A stretch of DNA of 64,000 nt. Source: Mastigias papua (Eukaryota; Cnidaria; Scyphozoa; Rhizostomeae; Mastigiidae). Both the position numbers and the translations under genes were made by a program. How positions within the stretch are numbered: position 1 is the stretch's first letter; the number at the start of each line of letters is the position of its first letter. This document shows positions 26,721-38,800 of the stretch, in pieces. The stretch lies in NCBI GenBank assembly GCA_964019165.1, contig OZ025282.1, positions 7,051,131 through 7,115,130 of the forward strand, given 5' to 3'. Under the pieces are notes generated by a model. That model had not been told where the DNA came from. It did not search any database and worked only from the letters and a program-made list of their open reading frames with translations.

Positions 26721-27699
26721 CGCATGTGCTGATCATCAGCATTGGAAATTACAGTAACAATATGCATACAACTTAAAGATACGAGTCTTGAAATGAGTAG
26801 TAGACAAACAACTTCACCGTGAGGGGCTCTTTAAGAAAAGTTTCACATAAATCATCAAGGTGACAATGAAGCTCCACTGAGCCAATCACGAATCAAGAGT
26901 GGCTAATTGAAGCCAAAACTGCGAAAACTGTATTATTATATTCATTTCAACAAATATGTTGACAAATCATACTTTGAGGAGTGTCAGCGGAACGGTTTTC
27001 AGTAAACTTTTGGCTATCCTTTCTTCTTCAACGCGATTTCTCTTCCTTGTGCCACAAAGAACTCTATTCAGTTTCATTTCATTTTCAAACTTTTAGGCAG
27101 GGTAGCCCCCCAGTACAAAAGAAACTGATTAATATAGCATATAGAGGGGAACAGCGTACTTTTCCCATGTATGGCTTAAAAAGTACCTTAATTGAGAATA
27201 TAGCAAACTCAGCCATTACGCATTCTGCCTTGATCGTTCTTTTTTTAGGAAATTTGGCTCATATAAAGAAAAAACATCTGAAAACTAATGACGGTAGGTC
27301 TAAATCATCAACGACGAGAACAAGATGTGAAAATCGCAGTTAGCTGAACTAGAAACTAAAACAAGCTTAAATTTCAATTTGTTGTATAAGATTTGCAATC
27401 TTTGCAGAAAAGATCTTATATCAGAGGAGGCAGTCGGGTTAAGAACGTGTAGTTTTGACAAAGAGTTTACTAGCATTTAGGGTATAATCCTACTACAAAA
27501 CGTAGCTTGAAAACCCCCAGGTTAACAAACAGGGCAAAATTCAAGAAAGCAAAATCATGAGCTGGTGCATTTACAAGAGGATGCCTGGAACTTAACATAC
27601 CAGAAAGCTTGTTAAAGACCCATGCAAGTAAGCAATAGCTTGTGAATCTCAAAACTCTTTGAATTGAAGGGTATTAGTAAAATTTTATCATTCCTCCGT
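26721..27699. other. No gene recognised
   Basis: Contains a 120-codon frame at 26981-27343 (+) with no recognisable domain. I regard it as chance. Confidence 0.35.
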
Positions 27700-27875
27700 T
27701 ACGTACCTTTTGGACACTTCCCTTGCTAACTGAGGACGACTCAAGTATGAGTTGAAACATTTTACTAGTGGATCAGTCGTCGTGGATGTCGAATCTCGTG
27801 GGTGCTTCGAATCAATGTTGAAAGAAGCAATGATGTCGCTCTCTCTTTCTCGTCATTCTGGTCTTAATATTCAAT
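27700..27875 (+). mobile_element. Family B repeat copy 2 (hammerhead-bearing, PLE-like)
   Basis: Shares both ends and the hammerhead-like core with the copy at 17318-17520. No coding region is attached. Confidence 0.5.
27725..27768 (+). ncRNA. Hammerhead-ribozyme-like motif, family B copy 2
   Basis: CTGAGGA, one base, GACTC..GAGTT hairpin, GAAACATT. Stem II differs from copy 1 (GGGTC) at two places, yet both versions still pair with GACTC through G-U pairs. Stem I is reduced to TAA/TTA. Confidence 0.45.
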
Positions 27876-27959
27876 CCCTACTACCCACATTAAAGTATAC
27901 CAATAACAATGGAGGAGAAAATCTTTTTTGGTTGACTGTTATATTTGTTGTTTATTGAT

Positions 27960-28986
27960 TATTGATTATTGATAATTACATCCGCAGGCTACAAGGGCTC
28001 AATTGGATGCTCCTACTGATCTAGTTGTGATACATGCACATATGCTTCAAACTGCACCAGCCAAAGCCCACAGTCTAAATGGGCAATAGTAAAATAAATA
28101 CTGGAAAGATACATTGTTGACTCAAATGACACGTGGTGAGAAACGCATTGTCGTCCCCATTGCAAATCTACTACTTTCAGCTTATTTCAAAGCTACAGCT
28201 TTTCAAAGTTCTGAATTTTCTTTAATTACTTCACATGTTTCTGCATAACTACCAGAATGCTAATATCTAACTAAGTATTATTTATTTGTTAAACTCTTTA
28301 CATATGCTTGTCCATAATCACACATCTCTGCCATTGATAACAGGCTGTGGAAACTGCATTTCAAGCTTGAAGGGGTAAAATTTACAGCTATCACAGGAGT
28401 ATATTCTAAAATGGCATATTGCACAGTGCCAGTGATGTTGAAGTATAAGGTATAGCTTCAACAATAATGCTATGGATTGACTAGGTGGTAATCTCTAGAG
28501 ATGTAATAGTTTACAACACTTAAGAGTAGATAAGCAGATATTTACACAAGAAAACAGAATTGAATGAAGAGTAAGAGAAGAACCAATTTTGTGAGTTTTG
28601 AACACATAAGTTATTGGACCTGATTCCATGAAATAATCATCAATAACTACTGAAGTATTCCTGAATCAGTAATTCATAAGTCCCGGTCAAAGTGCAAACA
28701 ATAGGTCCTTTCTGTCCCTACTTTGCAAGAAAGTATGCAGAGTTCTATGAGAGATTTATTGGAAATGGCGTAGAATCAAGCAACCTTTTTCAGATAATTA
28801 AGAAACTTTCTTAAATCTGGGTTGTACAGCATGTTTTTACATTAATATTTTGGTTAATCGTGTCCATAAACTTCTTGCTATACTGGCTAAAGCAAAATCC
28901 CGGAAGCAATGGTGGCTGCCAATCACAAAGGTGCACGGTTCATTGGTCTTTCCGTCTTATGTCATCCAGGCGTCTCTGGTGGTACC
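27960..28986. other. No gene recognised
   Basis: AT-rich sequence with no supported feature. Confidence 0.35.
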
Positions 28987-29550
28987 TACCATAAAAGCTC
29001 TATTAAGCCCCGGGGGTTTATTTAATTTTTGCAGTCCTAGAGGGGGCGCTTATTAGAGAGGGGGGCTTTTTATAAATACGAGGCAAAAGTTTATAAAACT
29101 GATCTTATCCATTTTCATGGCAAGATGTATAAACCAAAAGTTTTGCTAGCTGCTGTGTAGGTTTGTACACACTTAGTCAACTACAACATCCTCATCTTCA
29201 TCAGAATTATCTGGGTCCATTGTTAGTTCAGGGACATCTTCTAAAGAAACTTCGTCTTCTGGGATTTCTTCAAAAGGATCAACATCAGTATCCTTAAGAC
29301 TTGCAAGGCGCTCAAGTATATCTCTACATGGTTCATACTTAATGCACATGATTTTATGATCATCAGATCCGTCAACAGACCCACTTAGTGCGCATATTTT
29401 GAAGCTCCAGTTAGTGCTTTCTTTCTATGGCATAAGAGGCTAAAGAGGGGGCTTAGTAGAGAAGGGGGCTAATTTGCAACTTTGCTTGAAAAGGGGGCTT
29501 TATAGAGAGGGGCTTATTAGAGAGGGGGGCTTAATAGAGCTTTTACCGTA
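28987..29550. mobile_element. Deleted DNA transposon with G-rich subterminal repeats
   Basis: The ends are inverted copies: left taaaagctctattaagcccc at about 28992, right ggggcttaatagagctttta at about 29527, each preceded outward by a TAC-like base set that suits a TA target site. Short ggggcttattagagagg units repeat inside both ends. The centre keeps the acidic C-terminal tail of a protein on the minus strand. This is a deletion derivative of a TA-targeting (Tc1/mariner or pogo-like) element; the family is inferred. Confidence 0.6.
29175..29402 (-). pseudogene. Transposase C-terminal fragment with acidic tail
   Basis: The minus strand reads ICALSGSVDGSDDHKIMC, then about 50 residues, and ends NSDEDEDVVVD before a TAA at about 29175. 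Acidic C-terminal ends are common in transposases of the pogo/Tigger type, but no catalytic residue remains. The N-terminal part is deleted. It sits wholly inside the inverted-repeat element at 28987-29550. Confidence 0.5.
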
Positions 29551-30130
29551 TTTCATATGTGTCATGCATAAATCAGCTATTACCTTAGGTTTGAAGTTTT
29601 CAATGGTTATAGGAATAAAGAATGCAAAATCAAAAGAGCACAATGGTGTGTGCAGGACCGAAAAATCTTAAATAGATAAGAAAACGTTCTGATACAAAAT
29701 ACCCTCCTACAATTGGGAGAGCAACAAAGGAAGTGCTTCCCCTACCTAGGCCTACAGCAAATGCATAATGATCAGGGAAGGACAACTTACGGACTGTCAT
29801 CAGGTGCTCTGTTGAGTTCGAATCTCAGTATTATCATCGGGCTTTTCTTTTCCATTCTTTGTCGCTGGCAGCCTAACAATGCTGTGAGCCTTCTTGAATT
29901 GTTTAAACTGCCATGGCATTGCTTTGAACTTCTTGAAATTTCCCGCGTTCTCTCCATTGCCTTCGACGCCGGCTGATAAACAAAGCACCACTCGATCCAG
30001 TCCCTTTTAGTGTATGTACAGCACCAACAACATAAAAGCCTCTGATTGACTGATTAGAGCATGGAAACAGTTCTTACATGTCAGAAGTTTGTTGAGGTAG
30101 AGTAGTTCAAAAACCTTATAGACGCTCAAT
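29551..30130. other. Upstream region of MRPL20
   Basis: Probably contains the MRPL20 promoter. A B-box-like gagttcgaatctc at about 29814 hints at a decayed SINE but lacks a convincing A box. An in-frame TAG at 30119-30121 closes the MRPL20 frame upstream. Confidence 0.35.
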
Positions 30131-31351
30131 ATGAGGGGCGGCCGACCTAATAGAGCACTAAGGAAAGCAAGAATATTTGAGCTTGCAAAGGTAAATTCCT
30201 CACAGGGCCCACTTTATAGAGCTTACTGTCTGTTCATTTGCTTCAATATTGTATTACCATAGATCAGGCCTAGTATATATCCCAATGATATGTTTTCAGG
30301 GGTTCCGAGGAAAGCGAAAGAACTGTTACAGCATTGCAGTGAGAGCTGTTCATAAGAAATTACAGTATCAGTATACAAGCAGAAGACTGAAGAAAAGAGA
30401 TCTTAGAAAAGTATGTCATTCTTATGCGACAGACTAGAACCCTTGCTGTTGAAAAGTTTACATCCTACACCTGAGTGACAAAACAGTTTGGTAACAGATC
30501 ACATACATACAACCTACCCAACTTAAAAACAAAAATAACTTCACAGTGTGTAGTGCACCAACTGCCAAGAACTGTAGCAGATTCCAGCTGTTATTCTTAT
30601 GTTAAATGTCCTCAAACCATTCTCCATTCAAGTACTTCATAGCCACTGACTTTTCTTTCTATTTTAAAAGTTACTGCTAGTGAAATTCAGCTATTGTTCA
30701 TATATAAAGATTTTTGAGTACCTCTAGACTTGAAATAGAGAAAACTTTATATTGCCATATGCTCAACCACTGAGTTTATTGTTCACAGTTGTGGATTACA
30801 AGAATCAATATTGCAACACGGGAGCACAACCTTGCATATTCTCCCTTTATGGCAGTAATGGCAAGGGTATGGATGGACGAAATATCTATTTAACTTTTCT
30901 ATGACCATGAATATTTCTCAGTTTGTCTTAGATTTTTGCTTAATTGTTTGCACTACATTACATATCTGTCTGCTTCACATTCAATTATAGTAGCAGGGAT
31001 CATATGAATGATATATCATATAAATGATACATGTATATATATAAATATATATAGATATTAAGTCAAGAGTGGGCTGCAACAACTTGGAATAAAATTCCCC
31101 ATGCCCCAGGAGGAATTATACCCATGGAAACACAGAAGTATTATGACCAGGTGTCCCATTCTATTCCACTGCTCCTCAGAGGTGCAATGAAATAGCTGTG
31201 GAACTCAAAGGTCATTCAACCTTTGGAATCCAATGAGTCGTTCACTCAACTGGGACACTGTTTACGTTTTGGTTTAATGCCTTCTTCAGAGCCAAGCATA
31301 TTATATACCATCTTTTGCAAACACTTAGCAATTGAGTTGAGTGAGTGACTC

Positions 31352-31429
<78 letters not shown>

Positions 31430-33389
31430 CATGGGTTAGATACAGAGCAGGCTCAGGATTTGTATCTAGATCATCACTGCAAAGATGTCTGGCTGAAGAT
31501 AACACAGAATTGAACATCCTTTTGGTGCCACTCATTAAGATTTACAGAGTTTGAAACAAAACAAAGAAGCAAGAGCAGTAGTCAAATAGAGTAGATTGAG
31601 AAACATACCTTAGGCCCATATATCTGGCTTTTTAATGTTTGAAATAAAGCATTTTCCATTTAATGTAAACTTATCAAGAAAATGAAAACTATGTGCATGG
31701 TATAAAACACCATAAGTTATGAAACTTTTAAAATCCTAATGATGAAATAATGAGACCATTCAGACTTCTCATTTTGTTTTGCAATCCCATGAGCTTTTGG
31801 AGGGGGCAAAAATGTATTGAGAAAATGCCCATTATATACAGATTTCATGCCCAAGTTGTGACTTTGGATTGACTTAAGCTAATATGGGGCAGGGGTGGAG
31901 CCCAAAAGCTATTGTCAAAAACAAAAACTCTTTGTATTGAGATTGAAATGTGTGGCAATATTTTTATCGAGAAAACAATCACTTTTAATAAGGATTGAAA
32001 CGTAAGGTGAATAAGCAATGTAGCTTAAGGAAATTTTGGAATGGTGCAAAATAATACTGTTTCAAAAAGTTCATTAGAATATTGTACCTTAAAGCTCTAC
32101 TTCATGCCAGGAAGGGGTCCTTCACATGAGAAATTTCAGACCAGTTTGAAACTCAAGCCAGCCTGAGTTCAGTTTGGTGTGTGGTCAGGTCCCCCCCGAG
32201 TGTTCACGTTAGTTAGGTGAATTGAAACTCATGCCACCCTGAGGCTTTTCAAACTGGTTTGAAATTTCAAGTCAGCATGAAATTGTCATGTGAATGCCAT
32301 TTTTTCAAACAGGGGCAGATTGAGCATGCAAATTCAAAGCTGAACTGCATCCTGGGGTGGAATTATTAAGCAAAATAATTATGAAAACACAGAAGTGTTG
32401 TTACTGCTGCTTGATGTGAATTCAAGCTTGTTTGAAATATCCGTGTGAAGGCCCTCCCAGTCAGAAATAGGTCCTTCTGACATCTCTACTTCATCGCTTT
32501 AAAACAGAAGTCAATTCTTCAGACTTTCTAAAACAGTGGCTCCCAACCTTTTGAAATTATTTTCCATGGTGGTCCCCTACAGTATTCTTTTTTAAATCAT
32601 GGTCTCCCAGGAGGTTTAAATATATGCTCTTATTGATATACTTTCACAAAAACAAACATCAATAGTGATATTAGGTTAATAGATAAACAAGTGAAACAAA
32701 TAAAACCAACCTCTTGAGGTCCCCTGAAATCCTCCATGAACCCTTTGCAGCCTGTTAGGGGAGTATGGACCCCAATTTAGGAAATACTGTTCTAAATTTG
32801 TGATTCTGACATTGGTCTTCTCAAGTACTTTGCATTTTGCATAATGGGATTAATTACTGGAGCCAACTTTACAGGAGATTGTAATTCACTCACTCTTTAA
32901 GATCCAAAGTATCAAAGCCAATCCTTGAAAATTTCAACAAAATAGTAACTTTTTATCATTTCATATCTGCTTTGGAAATATGCTTACATGTGAGATCTTT
33001 CTTCTTTGTTGTCTTAAGGTATGTTATTTTTTGCAGGAAAATTAAGTATGTTGTTTTTTGCAGGAAAACATACTTCTTAACCGCAAAATATTATCTGAGC
33101 TATCTATACATGAACCACGATCTTTCAAGGTTTGTAAAGAATATGATGGATATTTTTGCCTTCATTATCATAAAAACTATTTACAAGTTTTCTGCCATAA
33201 TTTACCTTCATATCCTGGAAGGTAATGACTTTTATCATTAAAACTTTCTATACTGATAATGAAGTTGACTGTTATTTAATGCCATCTGCTGGTAGTTCCT
33301 AAATCACCTTTGTTCTTCATTTTCTACAGGCTCTTGCTGAACTAGCCAAAAGCCGCATTGAAGATGGAATTTTAGCTGCTGTCAAGTAG
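30131..33389 (+). CDS. MRPL20: Mitochondrial ribosomal protein bL20m, complete in five exons
   Basis: Exons: 30131-30190, 30300-30410, 30789-30866, 33064-33129 and 33330-33389 (TAG). All introns are phase 0 with GT-AG ends, giving 124 aa. Exon 1 encodes the basic start MRGGRPNRALRKARIF. Exon 2 holds the bL20 signature FRGKRKNCYSIAVRAVHK, exon 3 LWITRINIATREHNLAYS, exon 4 LLNRKILSELSIHEPRSFK and exon 5 ALAELAKSRIEDGILAA, all colinear with animal MRPL20. The protein is part of the large mitoribosomal subunit, where bL20 binds rRNA early in assembly. The ATG is preceded by an in-frame stop 10 bp upstream, so this start is firm unless an upstream exon exists. The family is usually somewhat longer (about 150 aa). 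Intron 3 is 2.2 kb and carries PLE-like and (GT)n repeats. Confidence 0.95.
31031..31310 (-). mobile_element. Family D repeat copy 2 (decayed, PLE-like) in MRPL20 intron 3
   Basis: It shares the gtgggctgc/accac..ttgga end next to a short (TA)n and the ctgaagaaggcatt end with the copy at 33847-34080. The GAAAC box has become AAAAC and stem II is reduced to GG..CC, so the hammerhead-like motif (minus strand, about 31264-31295) is dead. Confidence 0.5.
31356..31428. repeat. (GT)n microsatellite
   Basis: About 36 uninterrupted GT dinucleotides, roughly 60 bp beyond the family D repeat. Confidence 0.95.
33018..33063 (+). promoter_or_regulatory. Tandemly duplicated splice acceptor before MRPL20 exon 4
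   Basis: A block aagtatgttnttttttgcag is repeated about 31 bp apart. The second AG at 33062-33063 gives the conserved reading frame. The first would add gaaaattaa, an immediate stop. The correct site must be chosen over a near-identical decoy. Confidence 0.6.
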
Positions 33390-33484
33390 TTAAATCTTCT
33401 GTTTAGTCTGGAACAAATATTTTATTGCAGTAGGATTGCCTTTTATATTTAAAATTAGAATTTCATGAGTGAACATCTATATTG

Positions 33485-33490
33485 AATAAA
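33485..33490 (+). terminator. Poly(A) signal AATAAA of MRPL20
   Basis: A canonical hexamer 96 bp after the MRPL20 stop codon, at a usual distance for a short 3' UTR. Confidence 0.6.
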
Positions 33491-33660
33491 CTAAAATCCA
33501 TTTCCTAGAATTGCATTTTTTCGCCCTTTCCAGGTTATTACTAGGTGAGTGCTTACTGTTTCTTTATGTGGAGGAAAACTGTGATTTCCAGAGCATACAG
33601 TCTGGGTCATACCATTAGGGAATGAGGGTGTGACTCTCCCTGGAAATAATTGTCAGCAGA

Positions 33661-33686
33661 GTTTCAACATTACATCCTTCATCAGC
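33661..33686 (-). ncRNA. Decayed hammerhead-like motif left of (TA)n (family G)
   Basis: On the minus strand: CTGATGA, one base, ggatgtaatgtt, then GAAACTC. The core is intact but stem II no longer pairs. The changes would fit CpG loss from a GGAC..GTCC stem, which is inference. It ends about 27 bp from the (TA)n array. Confidence 0.35.
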
Positions 33687-33709
33687 AAAATTTTGAAAAT
33701 TCTAATTTG

Positions 33710-34080
<371 letters not shown>

Positions 34081-35845
34081 CTTCATTTGGCTAAGCCTTA
34101 CCCAAATGTATATTCATAAATTATATCACTTTCATACATACATACTTCAAAGAAAGTTCCCATTTTCTTTATGACATAAGCTACCCACTTTGTTTGTTTG
34201 TTTGTGATGACAGGTTTTAAAGTCCCTAAGGGTATTTTCTAGGAATAGTGCTGCCAACAATATATCTCATTTTTCATCATCAAATATATTTTATACAGAA
34301 AATATGAAAATCGATTTTGACTTTGATTCCATTCCTCTTACTATTATGTAAGCATCAGTGGTATGAGATCCCACAGGAGTGGATTGATTAGACATAAGTG
34401 CTTTTTATGGAAGTTCTTATGACAGAATGCACCACACTGGGGGGCTGTAAAATCTGTCAATTTAATTAGAAGTGTGAATACTGAATAAACTGTTAAAGAT
34501 TTACTTCTAGGATGTCTTTCACATCACACTTGAAGTTGATGGTAGTGGAAAATTGGTTCATGCTATATTTTATGGATCAGGGTCTCCGTACGAATAATTG
34601 TGAAACAGGTGTGCGACGTTAAAACGCGTACATATACATCCGCGCGAATTTAATTCGACGCCAAAATCGTTCTTCTCAAAAGTAAATCAGATTAAAGAAA
34701 TGCAACATGCCTATCATCAATCGAAATGCCTATATGGAGCGCCTTGAATAGTTACTAAATGAAAGAAGTTCAGTGCCATACTGTGCAAATAAGTTGTGTA
34801 AATACACAAGTATTTACCAGTGACAATACAAAGCTAATTGAGGGAAAACTCCAAATGGTGAAGTATAACAACGTCATGTCGATTCTTCATTCCCAACATT
34901 TTCAATAAGCTAAGTATGAGGGACTGAATTAACATCTCTCAAGACGAAGTGCCAGTTTCTCTGTTCTTCCATCCGTGAAGAGGTGGACATTGATTCGCAA
35001 GAAGAATGGTGTATGATACAATAATTCAGCTTAAGTTATGCTTTAATGAACAATGAACAGCAAAAATACATGCTAGAACTGTGACAAATGACTTCTTCAT
35101 TTTTGCAAGCAGAAGTATATATAAGCCCAACCAATTTAAGTTAATTGTATCATGACAAACCGTATAATAACGAGCTCAACAATTTTTCAAGTGCGCCCCT
35201 TTGCGGTGGACCATTCATACTGCAAAAATGGGATCACGCAAATTAATCAGAAACTCTTATAAGAACAAGCTCATTGTTCAATGGAAGAAAATCATGGCAA
35301 CAAGCGTAAGACTTCATATCCCGACTAAACCCAAGTAAAGGACTTCATTTCGTAAGTGTCATTATTTTGTGTCGATATTAGAACAAGAGTATCCAAGGAT
35401 TACGTATAAGTATTTGTCGGGAGGGAAAAAATCTGATTAGGCAATACGTATTTCTACAACTTTGTGCCACAAGTGGGACAATATAATCTCCTTACTTACC
35501 TCTTGTGGCACATTCTAATATAGAAATTCCTCAAAATTTATTTTGCCATGGAGATTAAGCATCTAGATTGTCAGTTTTACCATAATCTACTCTCGTATGG
35601 GATGATATCATTATGCAGCCTTCCCGACACACTGTTGATTAAGACTGCGTTCAGTGTAATCCCGAACACAACTTTTCTCTTGTGCTATGGGCAATCCAAA
35701 ATGCTAAAGAGAAATTGTCACCAACATTGTATCGATCGAAAAGTAAATAAACAAAGAAAGAAATTGCGTAGGGCATAATCAGATGTCATAAAACTACAGT
35801 TTAGAGATTTCACACGATGAAAAAGAAACACACGCAATTCTGTAG
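34081..35845. other. Intergenic region between the 3' ends of MRPL20 and SHLD2
   Basis: No gene recognised. A possible SHLD2 poly(A) signal (TTTATT on the plus strand) lies at 35537-35542, about 300 bp past the stop. Confidence 0.4.
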
Positions 35846-38800
35846 CTATTTCTCTTTAACATCTTTTAGGAGACACATCCCCTGTTTTGTAAATGTATCG
35901 CTGCCATCGGTTTCCTCCTTGGAAACATAGAAAACGTACTCTTTAGGCTCGAAAATTCGAGCAATACTGTCCTTCAACTCACAAACTGCCCTCGGAGCAT
36001 CTTTCATGCTTTTGCATATTTGCAAGATGGTTTCTAGAGGAACTTTGCCTTTCAGTCTGTCAAAATCCTTCGGGAATACTGTTACAGGCAGCGGATCAAG
36101 ACTTTCACCAATGATGTTCAATTTGAACGGTCGTAGCATATCACTGTGCTTAAAATCATATTTCCAGGACAATTTTAAACACCTTCTACACTCCTCATTC
36201 TCAAGCTCAGAAAAACAGTGCGAACAGGAAGCATAGATAAAATCTTGAAAACTTGATAAAATATCATTAGCTCTATTATCGGTTGCTTTATTCAACAAGT
36301 CTGATGAAATTTTAATATTATTTCCTTTCTTGTCAAGAAATTCTATGAATCTTATAGACCCCTTGACCTTTTCTAGAACATCTCTACGGGCCTTCTTGTC
36401 CTCAGAGCAATACTCATTTGACCATTCAGAAACTCGGTAAGGAGTAACAACAGTATCTGATATTGGATGTAGCTCTAGATCAATACCATTGGATAATGTA
36501 TGTACAGCCAATCTTTCAAATTTCAGCCATTTTCCGTGATTTTTCCGTAAAATAGACAACATCGATGGTTCATTTTGCCACACTGATAGCCCGATTTTTC
36601 TCCCCATCTTGTCTTTCAGCCCTTAAGAGAACACACATGGTTTATGATGTTACATACAGAAGTACCCCTCATATAAGAAACACCAATTTAAGAAACACAT
36701 ACCGTGTTTCTCAAAAACAAACTCCCTATAAGAACCTGGCGAAGGCCATAGAAGTGCTTGTTTCATATTTAAAAACAACTTTATATAGCAAACCTTTGAG
36801 AAACATAACAAAGAATTAATTCTGTATAATAGTATGCTTTTGTATCACAAACACAGAGCTTGTGTCTGACTGAGCAGCTGATCAATAGTATAAAATGAGT
36901 TTTCAAAAAAGAAACTTCACCCAGATTTTAAGTTTGTATCTCATTTCATACGAAACACATCAGACATGGAATTGAAAAAGTTTTTTTCTTACATATGGGC
37001 CACTGATATACTTTTGTTTCTAAAACTAGAACTATGTCATGCAAGCAGGCAGCTGTGCCATTCTATTTTCTCTTCCACATTCATGTAGCCAGGAAGACAA
37101 TAAAGAGACCATAAAAATGGCATCACGCAAATTTGATACATCCTGCCCCCTTTCCACTCGAGTAGCATTGCAAACACTAAATTGCATAAAATAAAAACAA
37201 TCCACAAAGTGGAAGTAGCAACAAAGAATCATAACTACATGAGACGGAGAGTCTCGAGTGTCTTCAAGAAAAGACAAAAGCAATTACTTATATGTAATTT
37301 TCAAAGTCAAGACTCAAGGATTTTGTCAAAGCCAATAGAAACAGCTTTTTCTTCCAGAATTTCAGACTCTCTTATCTCAACCAAATTGATGCATATGATG
37401 CTATAAGGGTTTGCCTATGAAGTAAATGCCAAAAAGGATAGGCTATATTTTGAAAATGTGTCTCAGTCCATTCTATTGTGCCCTCCCCCTTCCTCACAAA
37501 GATACTGCAAATGTTCAAAATATATGTAATTTGTATACAAAGGTGTTTCACATTTTCAAAGAGAATGTACTCCCTCTCCCTTGTTGCATGATTTCACTTT
37601 TAATGACCCTGAAGACTGAGCAAGGGCTGAATTCCCATGCTTCTTGCAAAAAAACTTGAAAGGGTACTTACAGACTGTGGTTTCAGGACATTGGTTTCCA
37701 ACTTGAACTTTTCTATCATGAATGTATATACTTGACACAATAGCTACAGCATTAACAATTGAACCAGGTATTAAGTTGTCAAATGATTCTATGTTCTCTG
37801 CAAGGTTGACTTTTGGGAAATGACCAATATGCCTGGAAATCAATGGATATTTCCTCTCCATATGGTAGACAAAGTCATCAAAAATCTCTGTTCTAATTAC
37901 TTCTGGCCCTACAACAGGAAGATCATGTTTGCTCTAAATCACTAGCTTTGAAAATTATTTTAAAAAGATAGAATTGAACAGGCTGTTGCTAAACAATCTA
38001 TTAGCTGCAGTGTGGTTCCATACAAGCTGAGTTTGAAAAAAGAATGACTTAATGTATCACAATGGATTGGTTTTATGCTTGAAAAATTGAGTCTTTTTCA
38101 CAGTTTCATTTAAAAAAACCAATTCTTTATCTACCAAGTGTTTTACTCTGTTCCTGTCTAAAGCTCACCTTTCTGAAGAAAACACAAACAAGAACCAACT
38201 ATTTCGCAAATATCTAATATACAAGAAAGCAACTTTAGTCTTAAACAGAACTTGCTGCTTCAATTAAATGCTTAATCTCACTGGCTGACCAATACATATG
38301 ATCATGAACTAACAAACTTCAAGCAACTATACTACTTTTAGCATACAGAAGACAGCAAGTCACTTACAACATGGTATGCCATTCTTCACATGACAAAAAT
38401 CAACCAATTGTGAAGAAAAAGTAGTTGCAAGTGATATTTGGGACTTCCAAGCATGTTGTACAACATCTGTCACCACAACAGTGCATCCAACATCAATATT
38501 TCTTATCCAGTTCTTACAATCATGCCACAAAGTCAGTTTTACATAATCTGAGTCGATATCAGCAACATACAACACAGCAAATCGAGCATAACCTCCATTT
38601 CTTAGCCGTAAAACTCTTTCCACATTCACCTTAAATAAATGAAATGAAAATCCACTAACTATCACCGTCTAATCCTAAAATCCCATACAAAAAAATATTT
38701 ATAGTCCGCAGGATAAAGGAGCTATATCTGCCAAAATGGCTTAACATCAGAGAATTGAAAAGCCAAAATAATTACTGTTCCTCTGTGCCCAACAGACACA

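Noticed and set aside
26981..27343. 120-codon frame on the plus strand
   Set aside because: No motif, no start context, composition like the surrounding noncoding DNA.
29800..29830. B-box-like gagttcgaatctc suggesting a tRNA gene
   Set aside because: No A box at the right distance and no acceptor stem; at most a decayed SINE.
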